Of a DNA stretch of 64,000 nucleotides, positions 23,739 to 34,902 are shown in pieces. The DNA is from Rhabditophanes sp. KR3021 (taxonomy: Eukaryota; Nematoda; Chromadorea; Rhabditida; Alloionematidae). Made by a program: the position numbers and the translations under genes. Location: contig CAUJLY010000006.1 of the NCBI GenBank assembly GCA_963281155.1, positions 9,362,001 through 9,426,000 of the forward strand, given 5' to 3'. Position 1 is the first letter of the stretch. The number at the start of each line of letters is the position of its first letter. The notes beneath the pieces are model-generated. The model made no database searches and was not told the DNA's origin. It saw only the letters and a program-made list of their open reading frames with translations.

Positions 23739-24439
23739 ATGGTTTCTTCTGTCGTTGGACTTCTCGTTATTGGCTTTGTTGCCTTTTCATCTGCTGCTGA
23801 CACCGTCACCGTCACCAACAAAGTTTACTTTGACATTGAAATTGGAGGTCAAAAGGAAGGAAGAATCGTGATTGGATTATTTGGAAAGGATGTCCCAAGA
23901 ACAGCTGAAAACTTTGTTCAACTCGCAACTGGAGCTAAAGGATTCGGGTATGCTGCTTCTAAATTCCACAGAGTTATCCCTAACTTCATGATCCAAGGAG
24001 GAGATTTCACCAGAGGAGATGGAACTGTAAGTTTCTAGAGCTCCGAACCAGCCCCATTCGTTGAGTGCTTTGGAACTCTCACAAATTGATGGACGATATA
24101 ATTTGTTTCATTTTTTAGGGTGGTAAAAGCATCTACGGAAACAAATTTGAAGACGAAAACTTCTCCCTCTCCCACTATGGAGCCGGATGGTTGTCAATGG
24201 CCAATGCCGGAGCTGATACCAATGGCTCTCAATTCTTCATCACCACCGTCAAGACCCCATGGTTAGATGGACGCCACGTCGTTTTCGGAAAAATCTTGGA
24301 AGGCATGGATGTTGTTAGAAAAATCGAATCCACCCCAACCAACCCAGGCGACAAGCCAAAGCAAGATGTTGTCATCGCCGCATCAGGAGAACTCCCAGTA
24401 TCTGCTCCATTCGAGGTAGCCAAGGAACCTGTAGCTTAA
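23739..24439 (+). CDS. Secretory-pathway cyclophilin (peptidyl-prolyl isomerase, cyclophilin B type)
   Basis: Proline isomerase that assists protein folding in the ER or outside the cell. Two exons, 23739-24026 and 24119-24439, with a 92-nt phase-0 intron, give 202 residues. Seen: a signal peptide (about 1-20, ending SSAAD); then the complete cyclophilin fold with the active-site [16 protein letters not shown] (catalytic Arg78), [11 protein letters not shown] variant ([12 protein letters not shown]) and the cyclosporin-contact Trp in [12 protein letters not shown]. The gene resembles C. elegans CYP-5/CYP-6. There is no KDEL-type ending (the tail is EVAKEPVA), so secretion rather than retention is possible. 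Codon use is C-ending and richer in GC than the neighbours, which suggests high expression. A TTTTAG acceptor precedes the ATG by two bases. Confidence 0.95.
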
Positions 24440-25839
24440 ACACATGTATTATTATGGAATAATTATTTTCTTAATATATTTCATCATTGTAATAATTGGC
24501 TTTGATTTCCATAAAAACTTTAAAAATGTGTTTTCTATATAAACTTTAACATGATCCAAACCTTACAAAAAATGGTCACTGTATATGATATTGCAAGCGA
24601 ATCAACGATATATGGAGAACATATGGTGGCTAAGGATTCTTCTTTGGCATTTCAGCAGCTCATTAATTTAGTCCAGGAACTTTCCATCATCTTGGACAAA
24701 TGTTCTTTTTCATTAAATGCAAACTTTGTGCAATGATACCAATGTTAAAAAATTTCATAAAATTTATCCATTTTAATGTATACATTAACAAACTATCTCG
24801 TATATTCGCATTACAAAAAATGTTCGTAGACTAAGTAATGGTAAAGTTAAATCATTTAATATAATAAGATATTCATTGTATTTACTCAGTATGCGTTGGT
24901 TAATGACTTTCAAATACAATTTGTTGCTTAAGATGCTTATCTTTATTATGATTCGAAGACATTATGTTCCACACAGGTTTATGTTTTACAAAAATAACAA
25001 ATTAGATAATCTAAATGTCAAAATATTTGGTTAATATATTTCAATTTTTCAACTTTTATAAACGAAGACATAAAAGAACGAGGAAACTTTTTGACACGAT
25101 GTTTTTAAGAATACCATTGTTATTAAAGGAATCGTAGAACATACTCAACGGAAACTCAGTCAATTTTTTTAGATCATTATTAACATTCTTTATCAAGTTT
25201 CTGGTTGCAAAATCAGTCAAGATGGAATGTTTATTCAAAAGAAACATTGAATTTGTTATCGTACTTGCATCAATAATCTTGAAATTGACTCTTGGTGTCA
25301 AGATCAATTTGTGTATTGTTAATCAATTATCATCAACCGAATTATATCTTTGATTCTGGTTTTATAATATTAATTCTTAGAGGGATATTCACTATCTTGA
25401 GTTTATCTCTGTTTGATTGCAATTAACGAAACTTCTTATGAATTAATTCAAACAATGGAGCATTTTAACAATTTTATGAATAAACCATAACTTTTATGCC
25501 ATAATATTTAAGCACTTTCAGATTCATTTTACTTATATTTTATTTAAAATTGTAATGTGCTTACTACTCATTCAATAAACTTTAATTCCTTTTAAAATCT
25601 TACCATTGAAATCATCCATTCATAATATTAAACAATTAAGTGATATTCTACTATTTCTAGTTCACAATGAGCAGTACTAGCCATATTATGTTGGATGACA
25701 AATTTATAAAAACTGAAAATCAGGGAGCAAATAAAATGTATTTACTAGGATACAAGGTACTACAATATAATATAGATATTACACAATAAAAACAATTACA
25801 GCGAGTTAAAAAATTCAAAGATTAGGGATATTGAACATC
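24440..25839. other. Intergenic region with weak minus-strand frame
   Basis: Mostly AT-rich without coding character. A minus-strand frame of about 83 codons at 25056-25307 lacks an ATG at its start (TTG), and a 61-codon plus frame at 24551-24736 has no family features. Either could be a small orphan, but neither is supported. Confidence 0.4.
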
Positions 25840-26895
25840 CTATTGATTTGGATTGCGAGGGGGATGTCTGCGAAGTCCATATGAGCCTTTAAACTCAATG
25901 TTTTCGGGAGCGGCCATGTAGTACTCGGACCATTTATTTGTGTCTGCAAGCTGAGCCTTCTCTTTCACAAATGTTCTCAATAATAAAGGATTGCGACGTC
26001 TGCGAAGTCCATATGTTCCTTTAAATTCAATGGTTTCAGGAGCGGCCATGTAGTACGCAGACCATTTATTTGTGTCTGCGAGCTGAGTCTTCTCTTTCGC
26101 AAATTTTCTTAACAATAAATTAACATGTTTTAAATGAGCAACTTACCTTTTTCGTCGGGCAACTACAATTGGACTTGCGTCAGTCAAACTAAATTTTACA
26201 TTTAAAGATTTTTAATTTTAATAAGTAAACTTACGATTCATTTTTTTTAACAAGTGTTTCATTCAATTCCATCTCGCCCGCATTATTTACCAATCTATAT
26301 TTTAGAATTATTTTAATTTTCGAAAACTACGCAACTTACTCTTCATTTTCGGCATCATCTTTAATAACATCAGTGGAGATCATCTCTTCAAGAACGCCTT
26401 CATTAATGTCAGGCGACTCGATTTCATTATCTTTAATAACATCAGCGGAGATCATTTTTCCAACAACGCCTTCATCAATGTCAGACGACTCGATTTGCTC
26501 ATAAACACGATCCGACTCCAATTCTTCATCAACATCATCGGACTCCAACTCTTCACCATCATCCGACCACTTCTTATCTTCAACGTGTGATCCATGTGCT
26601 ATTGAACAAGAAGCAGAGATTTCTTCGGGCAAGCTCTCCTTACTAAACAGATAGATGTCAATGAACCAAATTAAACTTACTTTTCATGATCAATGACACT
26701 TCCAAAGGGAGGAATTATTTCATGAGTCCCATCATCATATCGTTTGATTCTCGTGACGCGACCATTATGGACAAGGGTTTCAATTCTATAGAACATTTTG
26801 GAAGGATTGTCAAATGGATCGACAAAACTGTCTCTGCTATTATCAGAATCTCTTCTATTGAACATTTCAATAAAATCCTCAAATGAATTATTCAT
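25840..26895 (-). CDS. Orphan protein with removable exons and a 44-residue tandem repeat
   Basis: I do not recognise it. Five exons are proposed: 26681-26895, 26340-26642, 26235-26294, 26147-26188 and 25840-26107, with introns of 38-45 nt (one about 45, all GTAAGT donors), giving 295 residues. All four introns are phase 2 and the three inner exons are multiples of 3 (303, 60, 42 nt). Seen: no signal peptide or membrane segment; an N-terminal polar region with YRIETLVHNGRVTRIKRYDDGTHE (about 38-60 in part), loosely like HAX1/MLF-type strands; an acidic Glu/Asp/Ser-rich middle with internal near-repeats (E-S-D, ADVIKD/TDVIKD); a short basic exon ending VARRKR; and a C-terminal exon with two copies of a 44-residue unit containing KEK.QLADTNKWS, YYMAAPE and YGLRR. 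Cytoplasmic or nuclear location is likely; function unknown. Confidence 0.7.
25855..26110 (-). repeat. Two in-frame 132-bp tandem repeats inside the orphan gene
   Basis: The last exon consists of two 132-bp units (for example GTCTGCGAAGTCCATATG on the plus strand at about 25866 and 25998). 132 is 44 codons, so the frame is kept. The units differ at scattered, often synonymous positions (T/A or C/T), indicating selection on the protein. Confidence 0.9.
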
Positions 26896-28367
26896 TTTGG
26901 AATAGCTAACTAAAAATAAAATATAACACATATTAATACTGATAATAGTTCTAAAATGACAATACACAATAGAATACAAAAAATATTAGAACAATTAATA
27001 TAATTAATTACATAAATAAAGTCGATGAAATAGGGATATCAATTCAGAAATCAGTGAAGTTAAAATTTGTGATTAAAAAGGTGTTTAATGTAAAATCATA
27101 AATTAATTGAACAGCAATAATCAATCACTTTTAAAAGTTACTAAAGCAGAAGATTTAAACATAAATGATACTTTGGATTGGAATAGATTAGATCCACGAT
27201 ATTTAATTTTAAAAAATGGTACATTTAATGCGTTTTTAACTATGTATGGCATTCTAATACAATTATGTTCATTCAACAACACACTCTGTTAAGAAAATAA
27301 TTAAAGAGACAATTATATATTACGCTTGTCGACTCAAACTAATTACAAGTAAAATATCAAGAATTGTTATTTAATAAAAAGTATCACTTAAAAATTTAAA
27401 TGATATTTACACGTAATAAATGGAATCATATTTACGCTACTTAATATTAAAAACGAAATTTAGTTCTGAAACAATGTCTGTGTAGAAGCAACTGTGATGT
27501 CCCAGTACTACTTTTCACACTGACGCAAATAAAAAGACGAGGAAAATAAACTGAGACGGTTTAAAAAACCCAGTTTAAGGTTAGTATGCGTTCAGGATTC
27601 TAAATGAATTCTGTCAGCAAATTTTGGAATGAAACTTAGAAAAGTTTCTAATAAATCTAAAAAAACTATAACATTAGGCTCAAGTAGCGGTTTTAAAAAA
27701 TGACTGTTCTGTGTAAGATACCAAATGTATTGCAATTTGGTATTGTGTCCTACTTCACATTATTACGCTCAATCATCTAAAAGAAGAAAATAAACTGGCT
27801 AAGATGGTTTAAAAACCCCAATTTGAGGTTAGTATGTCTTTAGAATTCTAAATGAATTCTTTAAGCAAATTTTGGAATGAGATTTTAAAATGTCTTTAAT
27901 AAACAAAAAATGATTGGAATAATATTTTCATCCAATAAATTAATAGACATCAGATTTTGTAAATATAACCCGATAGTTTAAAAAAGAGTTTATTTTGATT
28001 TTAATAACAAAATTAGGCCAAAATTGATGGCATTAAAATTAAGTTTATAAAACATTTAAAGTCATTCTAGCGTTCCTTGGTATAATTTTTATCTTCTTGA
28101 AACTACGTTGTTAGTTTTTGTGTAAAGCCAACATTTATTTTCTAATTATATTCAAAATGTTATTCTTTAATTGATGGATTTCTAATGTGTTGGCAATTCT
28201 ATTGATTCAATATTTCATCGGTAAATATTTTCAATTAAAGTTTCCATTAAGAAAATAATGCCGTTTCTTTCATATCATTAGATTTGCCTATAAAATACAA
28301 ATTTTGTTAAAGACTATTCATTATTAAAGCTTAATACTATTTGTTAACAAATTCAGATTTTATTCAA
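26896..28367. other. Gene-poor region with a diverged direct repeat
   Basis: AT-rich. A frame at 27107-27292 begins with TTG right after an ACAG and might be a stray exon but has no partner. The 243-bp-spaced repeat listed separately is the main structure. Confidence 0.45.
27497..27905. repeat. Diverged tandem repeat, period about 243 bp
   Basis: Two copies of a roughly 160-bp segment (27497-27660 and 27740-27905). Shared landmarks are GAAAATAAACTG, GGTTTAAAAA.CCC, GGTTAGTATG, ATTCTAAATGAATTCT and AGCAAATTTTGGAATGA. Copies are about 85 percent alike by eye. No coding frame is conserved, so a non-coding duplication or remnant of a short mobile element is possible. Confidence 0.75.
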
Positions 28368-28529
28368 ATGTTTAGTATACTGATTAATATGAAGAAGCAG
28401 TATCGCTGTGAATGTGGTTTTATTGTTCTCTTGATATTAATCTTCTTAGCATTGGTTAATATTTGCACGAATATATACCAACAAAAGCTCGATAATTCAG
28501 AAAAGACAAATGATCCTCAAACAATGTAA
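28368..28529 (+). CDS. Possible small single-pass membrane peptide
   Basis: A 53-codon frame from an ATG 13 nt after an ATTCAG acceptor-like site. It encodes a short polar N-terminus with Cys-Glu-Cys, one clear hydrophobic segment (GFIVLLILIFLALVNI) and a polar tail. The length is within chance range for AT-rich DNA. The acceptor and the single well-formed membrane segment are the only support. Confidence 0.25.
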   Translation: MFSILINMKKQYRCECGFIVLLILIFLALVNICTNIYQQKLDNSEKTNDPQTM

Positions 28530-31118
28530 CCAAGGAGCCATTCTTAACTACACGTATTATTTAAGAACTAATTCTACTGTCATTTATGCCATCGTTATAA
28601 GAATTGTTTCTGATTTCAATAAAATTTTCAAAAAACTCATGGACTAAAAATAACTTTAAAAAATTAGTTGTTTGTGAATATATTCTAATAATAGTAATAT
28701 TATTTTATTTACTCACATTTCTTGATTAATCATTTGTACGATGCACATATTTTTTACACATTTTTGGCTAACATGAGATCTAGTTTTTCACAGATGGCCC
28801 AAATTGGTGTGTCATAAAAAATAAAAAATGTTGACAAGATTTTTTTCTTATAAATTCAAAGAAATTTGTAAAAGAGTACCATTCGACGGAATATTCTAAA
28901 TTCACTTCTATTTTTGCTCTAAATGCTAAAAATGGCTCAAAGATGTGTTGTTGAGCCTTTTGCTCTCAAAGTCTTGATGTATCTCCAGGAGTTCCTTTTT
29001 ATCATCTTCTTGATTTCATCCTCCCTGCTTGCCATTGTTTTGATTTGGCACAGTATGTTGGTGTTTGGAAAGTATTTGCTGAAGTACATAGCAGGTGTCG
29101 ATGGCGTAGTTTTCCCGGTCAAATTGTGACTCTTGACATTGGAGATTACGAGGAATTGAACGATATTACTTCATAAATTGACACAAAGTGGAACAAGAAT
29201 GGTGTTGTTCAAAATTATATTCAAAAATCAAAACATCTTTTACATTGAAACCATCATTTGCCAAAAAATTTATAAAAAACAGATAACTGAACGAGTTAAG
29301 CCCGATTTGATTCAAAAGTTCACAAAAGCCTTCCTGGCAAAATAAACTCAAATTGTCATTATACAAAAATATTGCATCTATTTTCTCCACAAATAAAGCC
29401 GAATTTTGGTTTCATGTATTAACCTTTTTTAAATTTGGACATTTTGTGATTTCCAACCTACAACTCCTAAATCTAGTTGTAGCTTTATTTTGAATCTAGG
29501 ATAACAAAAATATTATGTAGTTCTATGATAGTTCTTAATTTATAACTATTTCTCAGATTTAAAAGACAACAGCTTTCTGTTTCCATTGGTATTTGGATTT
29601 TCGTATATTGAAAAAATTGACAACAAAGAATTAATAGGTTAATTTTACAACCATCTTGAATCTCTTTTTTTATCCTTTGCATAAAATTAAAAACTTTACC
29701 CATGAAACTAGCCCTTTACATAACTTTAAAAAAAGAAAAAGCATATTTATATTTACGATTTGCGTACGCCAACTTATTTTTTAATTGAACATCAACATCC
29801 TAACAATATCTTTTAATTAGAAATAAAAATATTAATAAATAAGACTCATCGCGGCTCCAACTTCAAGACAATTAATTTAATAGCTTTTATAAGAAAAAGA
29901 AAACGTTGAGCCAACAATTGTAAATAAACCAGCTGAAATGGCATAATTAAGTTGTCCAAAAGTTTGTTCTCCTTTAAAGGTGCCTCTTTAATTGCGTAAT
30001 TTGTTTTGAAATGGTTCTTTTATGGTTGGTTAAAACAATTACTTTTCTTCTTAAGTAATTACGATATCAAGTTGCAAGTGAGAACCATTTAAAATTAATG
30101 ATCATTACGAGGGTGTTAAAGGAAATATTGTCTTAGACATCATGTCCATCTTCAATGGACTTAGGTCGTGTTTTGTTATATCATTAAAATAATCGCTTCT
30201 TGACATCCATTTACTTCCAAATTATACTAGTACGACATCCATTCTTATCCTTGCACTTGTCAAAACTAATATAAATCCTCAGTAAAAGGATTATCATACC
30301 CTTTAAGCTTGATGATGATCACACTTAAATATTATTTAAAAATGGCTGATATATCATATATTTGATAATGAAAACAATTTAATGATCCACGCCATTAAGC
30401 GACATCACCAATTACTTCAAAGATTAATAAAATCACAAATATCCAATTATCTTAGCAATAAACATAATTTCAATAATATTATTCTATTACTACACCAAAG
30501 CTCCTCATTTAATATAAGCATAAAGTAAGTGAAAGAGATTCCACTAGAAGTTTCCTTGTAAATCCAATTATAAATAATAATCTGACATAACGGCTGCAAA
30601 ATGATTACAGGAAACTGTTAATGAGGTTTCTTAAATAGCAAAAATAGCTAAATTGGTTGTGTTAATTAATATTTGTTGGGATGCCAGTTGCGTCAAAATG
30701 TGTACTATCAAATATATAAATTAATGTGTTACATACAATGTTAATTTGTATTTGCACAACAATTAAGCGGCACCAAACGAGGTACAAAACAATTTAAACG
30801 ACCAACCTTGATCCAATCATCCTAATCCCCGATTAACACTCTTCAACTAATTGTTCGGAACAGGTCAAAGGGTTTACTTGTGTAAGGAGCATGTGTACCT
30901 TAATTTGTGGCAATTCGTTTACAAATAAACAGAGTGTTATTAGTTCATGCCTTGGCAATTAATTATTCACAGCTTTAATTTACTCAGCCAACCACCCATT
31001 TATTACCCTTATCTCCGCCTTTTCTTAATTTGGTACAGTAATTACCAAGTGTTATGTTATATTTTTATTTAGCATTCTTTTTATTATAGCTTTCTGCTAA
31101 TCACAAATTTAACAGTAA
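28530..31118. promoter_or_regulatory. Gene-poor region upstream of the homeobox gene
   Basis: About 2.6 kb. A GC-richer island at 28923-29190 has frames open on both strands, one plus frame with two membrane-like stretches. Minus frames at 29166-29390 and 29485-29703 lack family features. From about 29800 to 31110 the sequence is non-coding and is the natural place for cis-regulatory elements of the BSX-type gene. A TTAACAG site sits just before its ATG. Confidence 0.4.
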
Positions 31119-31934
31119 ATGGATTTTATTCATAAAAACGCTAGAAGCTTAGCTCCTCATTCCTCTAACTCAGCCCAAATGACTCACTCGTCTTTGTTGC
31201 AACCTCAGCCACAGGCTTTCAGTATTCATCAGATATTGAATAATGAGGAGAATTCTAACAATTCCCTTACTAATTCTATTAACTCCTTGATCCAAGCCAA
31301 AGTTAAAGCAATGGACAGCATGTCAACCAGTCAAGAATCTATAGTTCAAGCTCTTGCTATGGCTGCCTCCCGAAATGGGAACATTGAATCAAAGGATCTA
31401 ATGATGAAAGATTTTCAACCCAATTTACATTCAAATGTTCATATGATGAATGCAGCCACTCCAGTCTCGAATGCTACCGACATGTGGATGAATCAAAGCA
31501 ATAATAACAACAACCAGTTGAATCAGTGGTGGATGATGGCGAAAAGAAATAGTAAGTTTAAAATACCCACTCAATATTTATTTTTCTTATTCAATTTAGT
31601 TTATCAACCAATCTGGAATGCAATGAATGTTGATGCAATTCGAATGGCAACCGTCTCAAAATCGTATCGGCGTCGCAAAGCTAGAACAGTCTTTTCGGAC
31701 AATCAACTCCAAGGGCTTGAACAGCGATTCGAAATCCAAAGATACCTGTCAACGCCCGAGCGCATAACTTTAGCCAATTCACTCAACCTCAGTGAGACTC
31801 AAGTTAAGACATGGTTCCAAAATAGAAGAATGAAGCAGAAGAAGGTGGTCAAGAAAGAAGATGGAACCATCATACTAATTGGCGATGAAGAAGACATCGT
31901 AGAACTTGATTTAATTGAGGAGGAAAATACATAA
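31119..31934 (+). CDS. tab-1: BSX/Bsh-type homeodomain transcription factor (TAB-1-like)
   Basis: Nuclear homeodomain regulator of the brain-specific homeobox class, used in neuron specification. Two exons, 31119-31551 and 31600-31934 (48-nt phase-1 intron), give 255 residues; reading through the intron would also stay open but inserts a hydrophobic stretch (YLFFLFNLV), so the spliced form is preferred. Seen: an eh1-like repressor motif FSIHQIL near residue 35; Ser/Asn/Gln-rich linker; homeodomain at about 168-227 with [10 protein letters not shown] at helix 1, [33 protein letters not shown] at helix 3. The combination KARTVFSD plus [11 protein letters not shown] is characteristic of BSX/Bsh. 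An acidic tail follows ([14 protein letters not shown]). The C. elegans member is, from memory, TAB-1. Confidence 0.9.
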   Translation: MDFIHKNARSLAPHSSNSAQMTHSSLLQPQPQAFSIHQILNNEENSNNSLTNSINSLIQAKVKAMDSMSTSQESIVQALAMAASRNGNIESKDLMMKDFQPNLHSNVHMMNAATPVSNATDMWMNQSNNNNNQLNQWWMMAKRNSKFKIPTQYLFFLFNLVYQPIWNAMNVDAIRMATVSKSYRRRKARTVFSDNQLQGLEQRFEIQRYLSTPERITLANSLNLSETQVKTWFQNRRMKQKKVVKKEDGTIILIGDEEDIVELDLIEEENT

Positions 31935-32600
31935 AGCTATTGTCATTCTTCTTCATTTTTTACCGTATCCCAAAGACATGGCCAAGGACTAAATAATTTT
32001 ATCCGATGATTAATTGTAGCCAAATTTATCCGTCTTAATTAACTCCCATTTAACTTTGTTTTTGTATATGGCGTAGTATCATCCATTTATTCTTAAAACA
32101 ATCCTATTTATATTTCTTTATTTTGTGACCTGATAATTTTTGATACTCAACAAACTACAACTCTGCATTTAAATTGAATAAGTAAATGTAAATTTATATT
32201 GGAAGTGACATAAATATCTCTTAAAAAGCTAATGTGTGTTGCCAAATGCCCTGAAGGAAAAAAGTAATTTAAAGATGATCATAATCTGATAAGCCCCCTT
32301 TTATTTGTTGTAATATGTATCATTAAAGTATACTACTTAACATTTTTAAAATTACAAAATTGTTTACTACTAAAACTTTAAAATTCAATTACACATATTT
32401 GAGAATTTATTAAACTGAGATTAGAAAATAGATTATACACTGAAACAACAAATGAAACTAATCTTTGGGAAGTCGAAAAAATTAGTGTGAGTTGTAAAAA
32501 ATTCTTGAACTTGTAAATTGGTAATTGAATTTGATTCAATGCATAGGGGTTTAGTTTAGAAAGAGTATTAGTTGATTAAAAGCGAATTTCCAAATCCGAT
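31935..32600. other. Convergent 3' flanks
   Basis: AT-rich spacer between the convergent homeobox and ML-domain genes. Nothing coding or repeated seen. Confidence 0.5.
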
Positions 32601-33458
32601 CTACTTCTTGCCTCCTCTTCTTCTGATTTGTTCAGCTTGGGAACTAATTTCGTTTATGAAGTTTTTGAAGGCATTTGGATCTCTGAGACATTTCTGGGCT
32701 TTGTCTTGGAGATGGTACTTGCAAACATCAACCCACAAACGAGCACAACCAAGTTTCTTGTCCTTTCCATCGGTGAAGGAAAAGGTAAGCCAGTATTCGT
32801 TAGATTGAAGTGGCCCGAAGAAAGACTTTGGAAGATCTTCAATTGAGAAAACTTTCGAGAAAGTCATGGTCCAGTGGCCTTTTGGCGGTGGGCACAGCTT
32901 GTTTTGCTTCAAGAAACTCTCAGCCTTCTTGTCGTTAACATATTTATGAGCTGATTTGACGGTATCTTGACATTTGTCTAGAACATCACAATACTTGCAT
33001 GATCCTACACCATCACAACCATCGACAATATTCCATCCTTGACATGGAATAACCTGCCATCCTTTGCTTCCTTGTTTGTTGGTGACCGCATGTCTTACTT
33101 CCAATTCCATTTCAATTTTATTGACGGGAAGATCTTCATTAACATCCATCGTGACATTGAAGAAAATTGGGCCAGGGAATCTGGGGTAGTCGGGCCAGAT
33201 GACGATGTTTGAGACGTTGACGACGTAGTTGGTCCATTGCTCGGAAGCACATCTACTGAATTGCCATCCACGAATCACTACTCCGTAAGGTCCGTTGGAG
33301 TACTTCTCCCAAAATGGTTGAACTCCCGGTAGAGCGTCTTCCCATACGCGTGAAAGGGGAGATTGCCTCTTGGTTCTTTCTACTTCTTCTTCCAATACGG
33401 ATGAAGCATTGATATTGCAAATCAGTCCTAATGTTAAACAAATTAATATAGCCCGCAT
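32601..33458 (-). CDS. Secreted ML-domain protein, GM2-activator-like
   Basis: Lipid-binding protein of the ML/GM2A type, expected in lysosomes or outside the cell, where such proteins lift or carry lipids. Single exon, 285 residues from the ATG at 33458; the frame is open further upstream but that ATG follows a TTTTTAG acceptor by one base, so it is taken as the start. Seen: signal peptide (about 1-19), a KR dibasic site (ERTKRQS, about residue 31) suggesting propeptide removal, a Trp-rich segment (about 40-80), then an ML/GM2A fold (about 75-255) with NVTMDVNEDLPVNKIEMELEV, IPC, GSCKYCDVLDKC, KLCPPPKGHW and DKKLGCARLWVDV. The Cys pattern matches GM2A better than NPC2. A basic C-terminus (RRRGGKK) is unusual for the family. 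Confidence 0.82.
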   Translation of the reverse strand: MRAILICLTLGLICNINASSVLEEEVERTKRQSPLSRVWEDALPGVQPFWEKYSNGPYGVVIRGWQFSRCASEQWTNYVVNVSNIVIWPDYPRFPGPIFFNVTMDVNEDLPVNKIEMELEVRHAVTNKQGSKGWQVIPCQGWNIVDGCDGVGSCKYCDVLDKCQDTVKSAHKYVNDKKAESFLKQNKLCPPPKGHWTMTFSKVFSIEDLPKSFFGPLQSNEYWLTFSFTDGKDKKLGCARLWVDVCKYHLQDKAQKCLRDPNAFKNFINEISSQAEQIRRRGGKK

Positions 33459-34902
33459 TCTAAAAATATCCAAACAAATTAGTAAACAAAAGAGAATATG
33501 CAAAATGTGAACAAGCAAAAAAGAATATACAAATTAAAAGTAACGCAACAGAATGCATAAAGTTAGTTTATAAATGCCCAACCTCATCCCATAATAATTG
33601 TAAATTAAAAGAACTCAAGCCAACTATTATTAATAAGAAATAAATGAGAGCAACTTAACATTGACTGAAGAATGGAGTTGTCGTCTTTTACCTAGATGAT
33701 GTCAAAAAATCATAGATATTTACCAGATAATAAAGTATGTGCTAGTGTCAACCTTGTGCATTTCCATACAAAACCGCAGCCGAGACATCAATTGAATAAA
33801 AAAGATTGGAAAGCGGATGAAATGAGGCCAGCAAACCTTGATGCCCTCCTTTTATTAGGGGCCGTCAGTTGGTGGTGACGATGGCTTCTCTTCTCAACAT
33901 ACCACGACTTTTTAGTTGTACAATGCATGCCTATATATGTTCAAAAACGATCAACAACATTACGGAAGGTGATGTAGTCGTGGTTAAGAGATGGCATGGT
34001 AGGGTGGAGAGATACCCAGAATGATTTAGAAAAGTAGTCGGATAGTTGATACTATCTTGGGTCGTGTGTAGGGAAGTTGTGTAGAGGTCTAAATGGTCAT
34101 TTGATGGACATTTCTTCCCAATCTATTAGTTTGATCTGCACACTTAAAATAAGTATTCACACTAGTTAAAAACGACTCATCTTGTTCACCATGCATCGTA
34201 ATACTTTTTTTAAAAAGCGACGGCAAAGTGTATCTATTGTTATTAACATATCCTATTAAATCGGAATTAACATTGACCCTCTTCTTTCTTGACAATATTC
34301 AAGCAATGTTGACGTGTATGTGTACAAATGTAGTTGAAAAGACAAAGTTTGATTTGCTGAATATACCGAAAAAAGTTGGATGCCTTGGGCTAGGAAAAGA
34401 GACTATAATGAACTTTTCTTGATTGATTGTTTTGCATTTTTTCCTGTATTTCATTTACAATTTAACAGTCATCGCCACAAAAAGTAATGTATTTTTGGAA
34501 AATTTTTAAATACACCTTTAATCATATCATAAATACACATTCAATCAACTCATAAATTCTCCTAAGTTAAGTAAAGTAATAAATTATTAAATAAGTTACT
34601 TATTTGGAGACTTTTTTGTAGATTATCCGAAAGTTAATAGATAATAGATCTATCTCTTTGTCGAACTAATTGTACTTATTGTGATCAAATGCAGAAACGT
34701 GATTTATTTATTGCAATTAATATGGTGATTTGGGTTAAAGAGTGTTTTTTGTTATTTCAATTTTCAAATCCAGTTTTCGTTTTGAGAGTATGTTGTTGGT
34801 ACGAGGGCTATTGGCAAAAATAAAAAGAAGAATAAGTGAAACGATTTTATTAAAGTTAATAAAATAACATCGAAAGATTAATCGGCGAGTTATTAAAGTA
34901 AC
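33459..34902. other. Intergenic region, no gene seen
   Basis: Upstream of the ML gene and downstream of idh-1. Several 60-70 codon frames on both strands start with TTG or lack any family features. No repeat seen. Confidence 0.45.

Noticed and set aside
25840..26110. Neuropeptide precursor, because of YGLRR and dibasic sites after each repeat
   Set aside because: The spliced protein has no signal peptide, there is no Gly for amidation before the dibasic sites, and the repeat unit is 44 residues of mostly conserved sequence.
31552..31599. Homeobox gene read as a single exon
   Set aside because: The 48-nt segment has a GTAAGT donor and AATTTAG acceptor and would insert a hydrophobic stretch just before the homeodomain.
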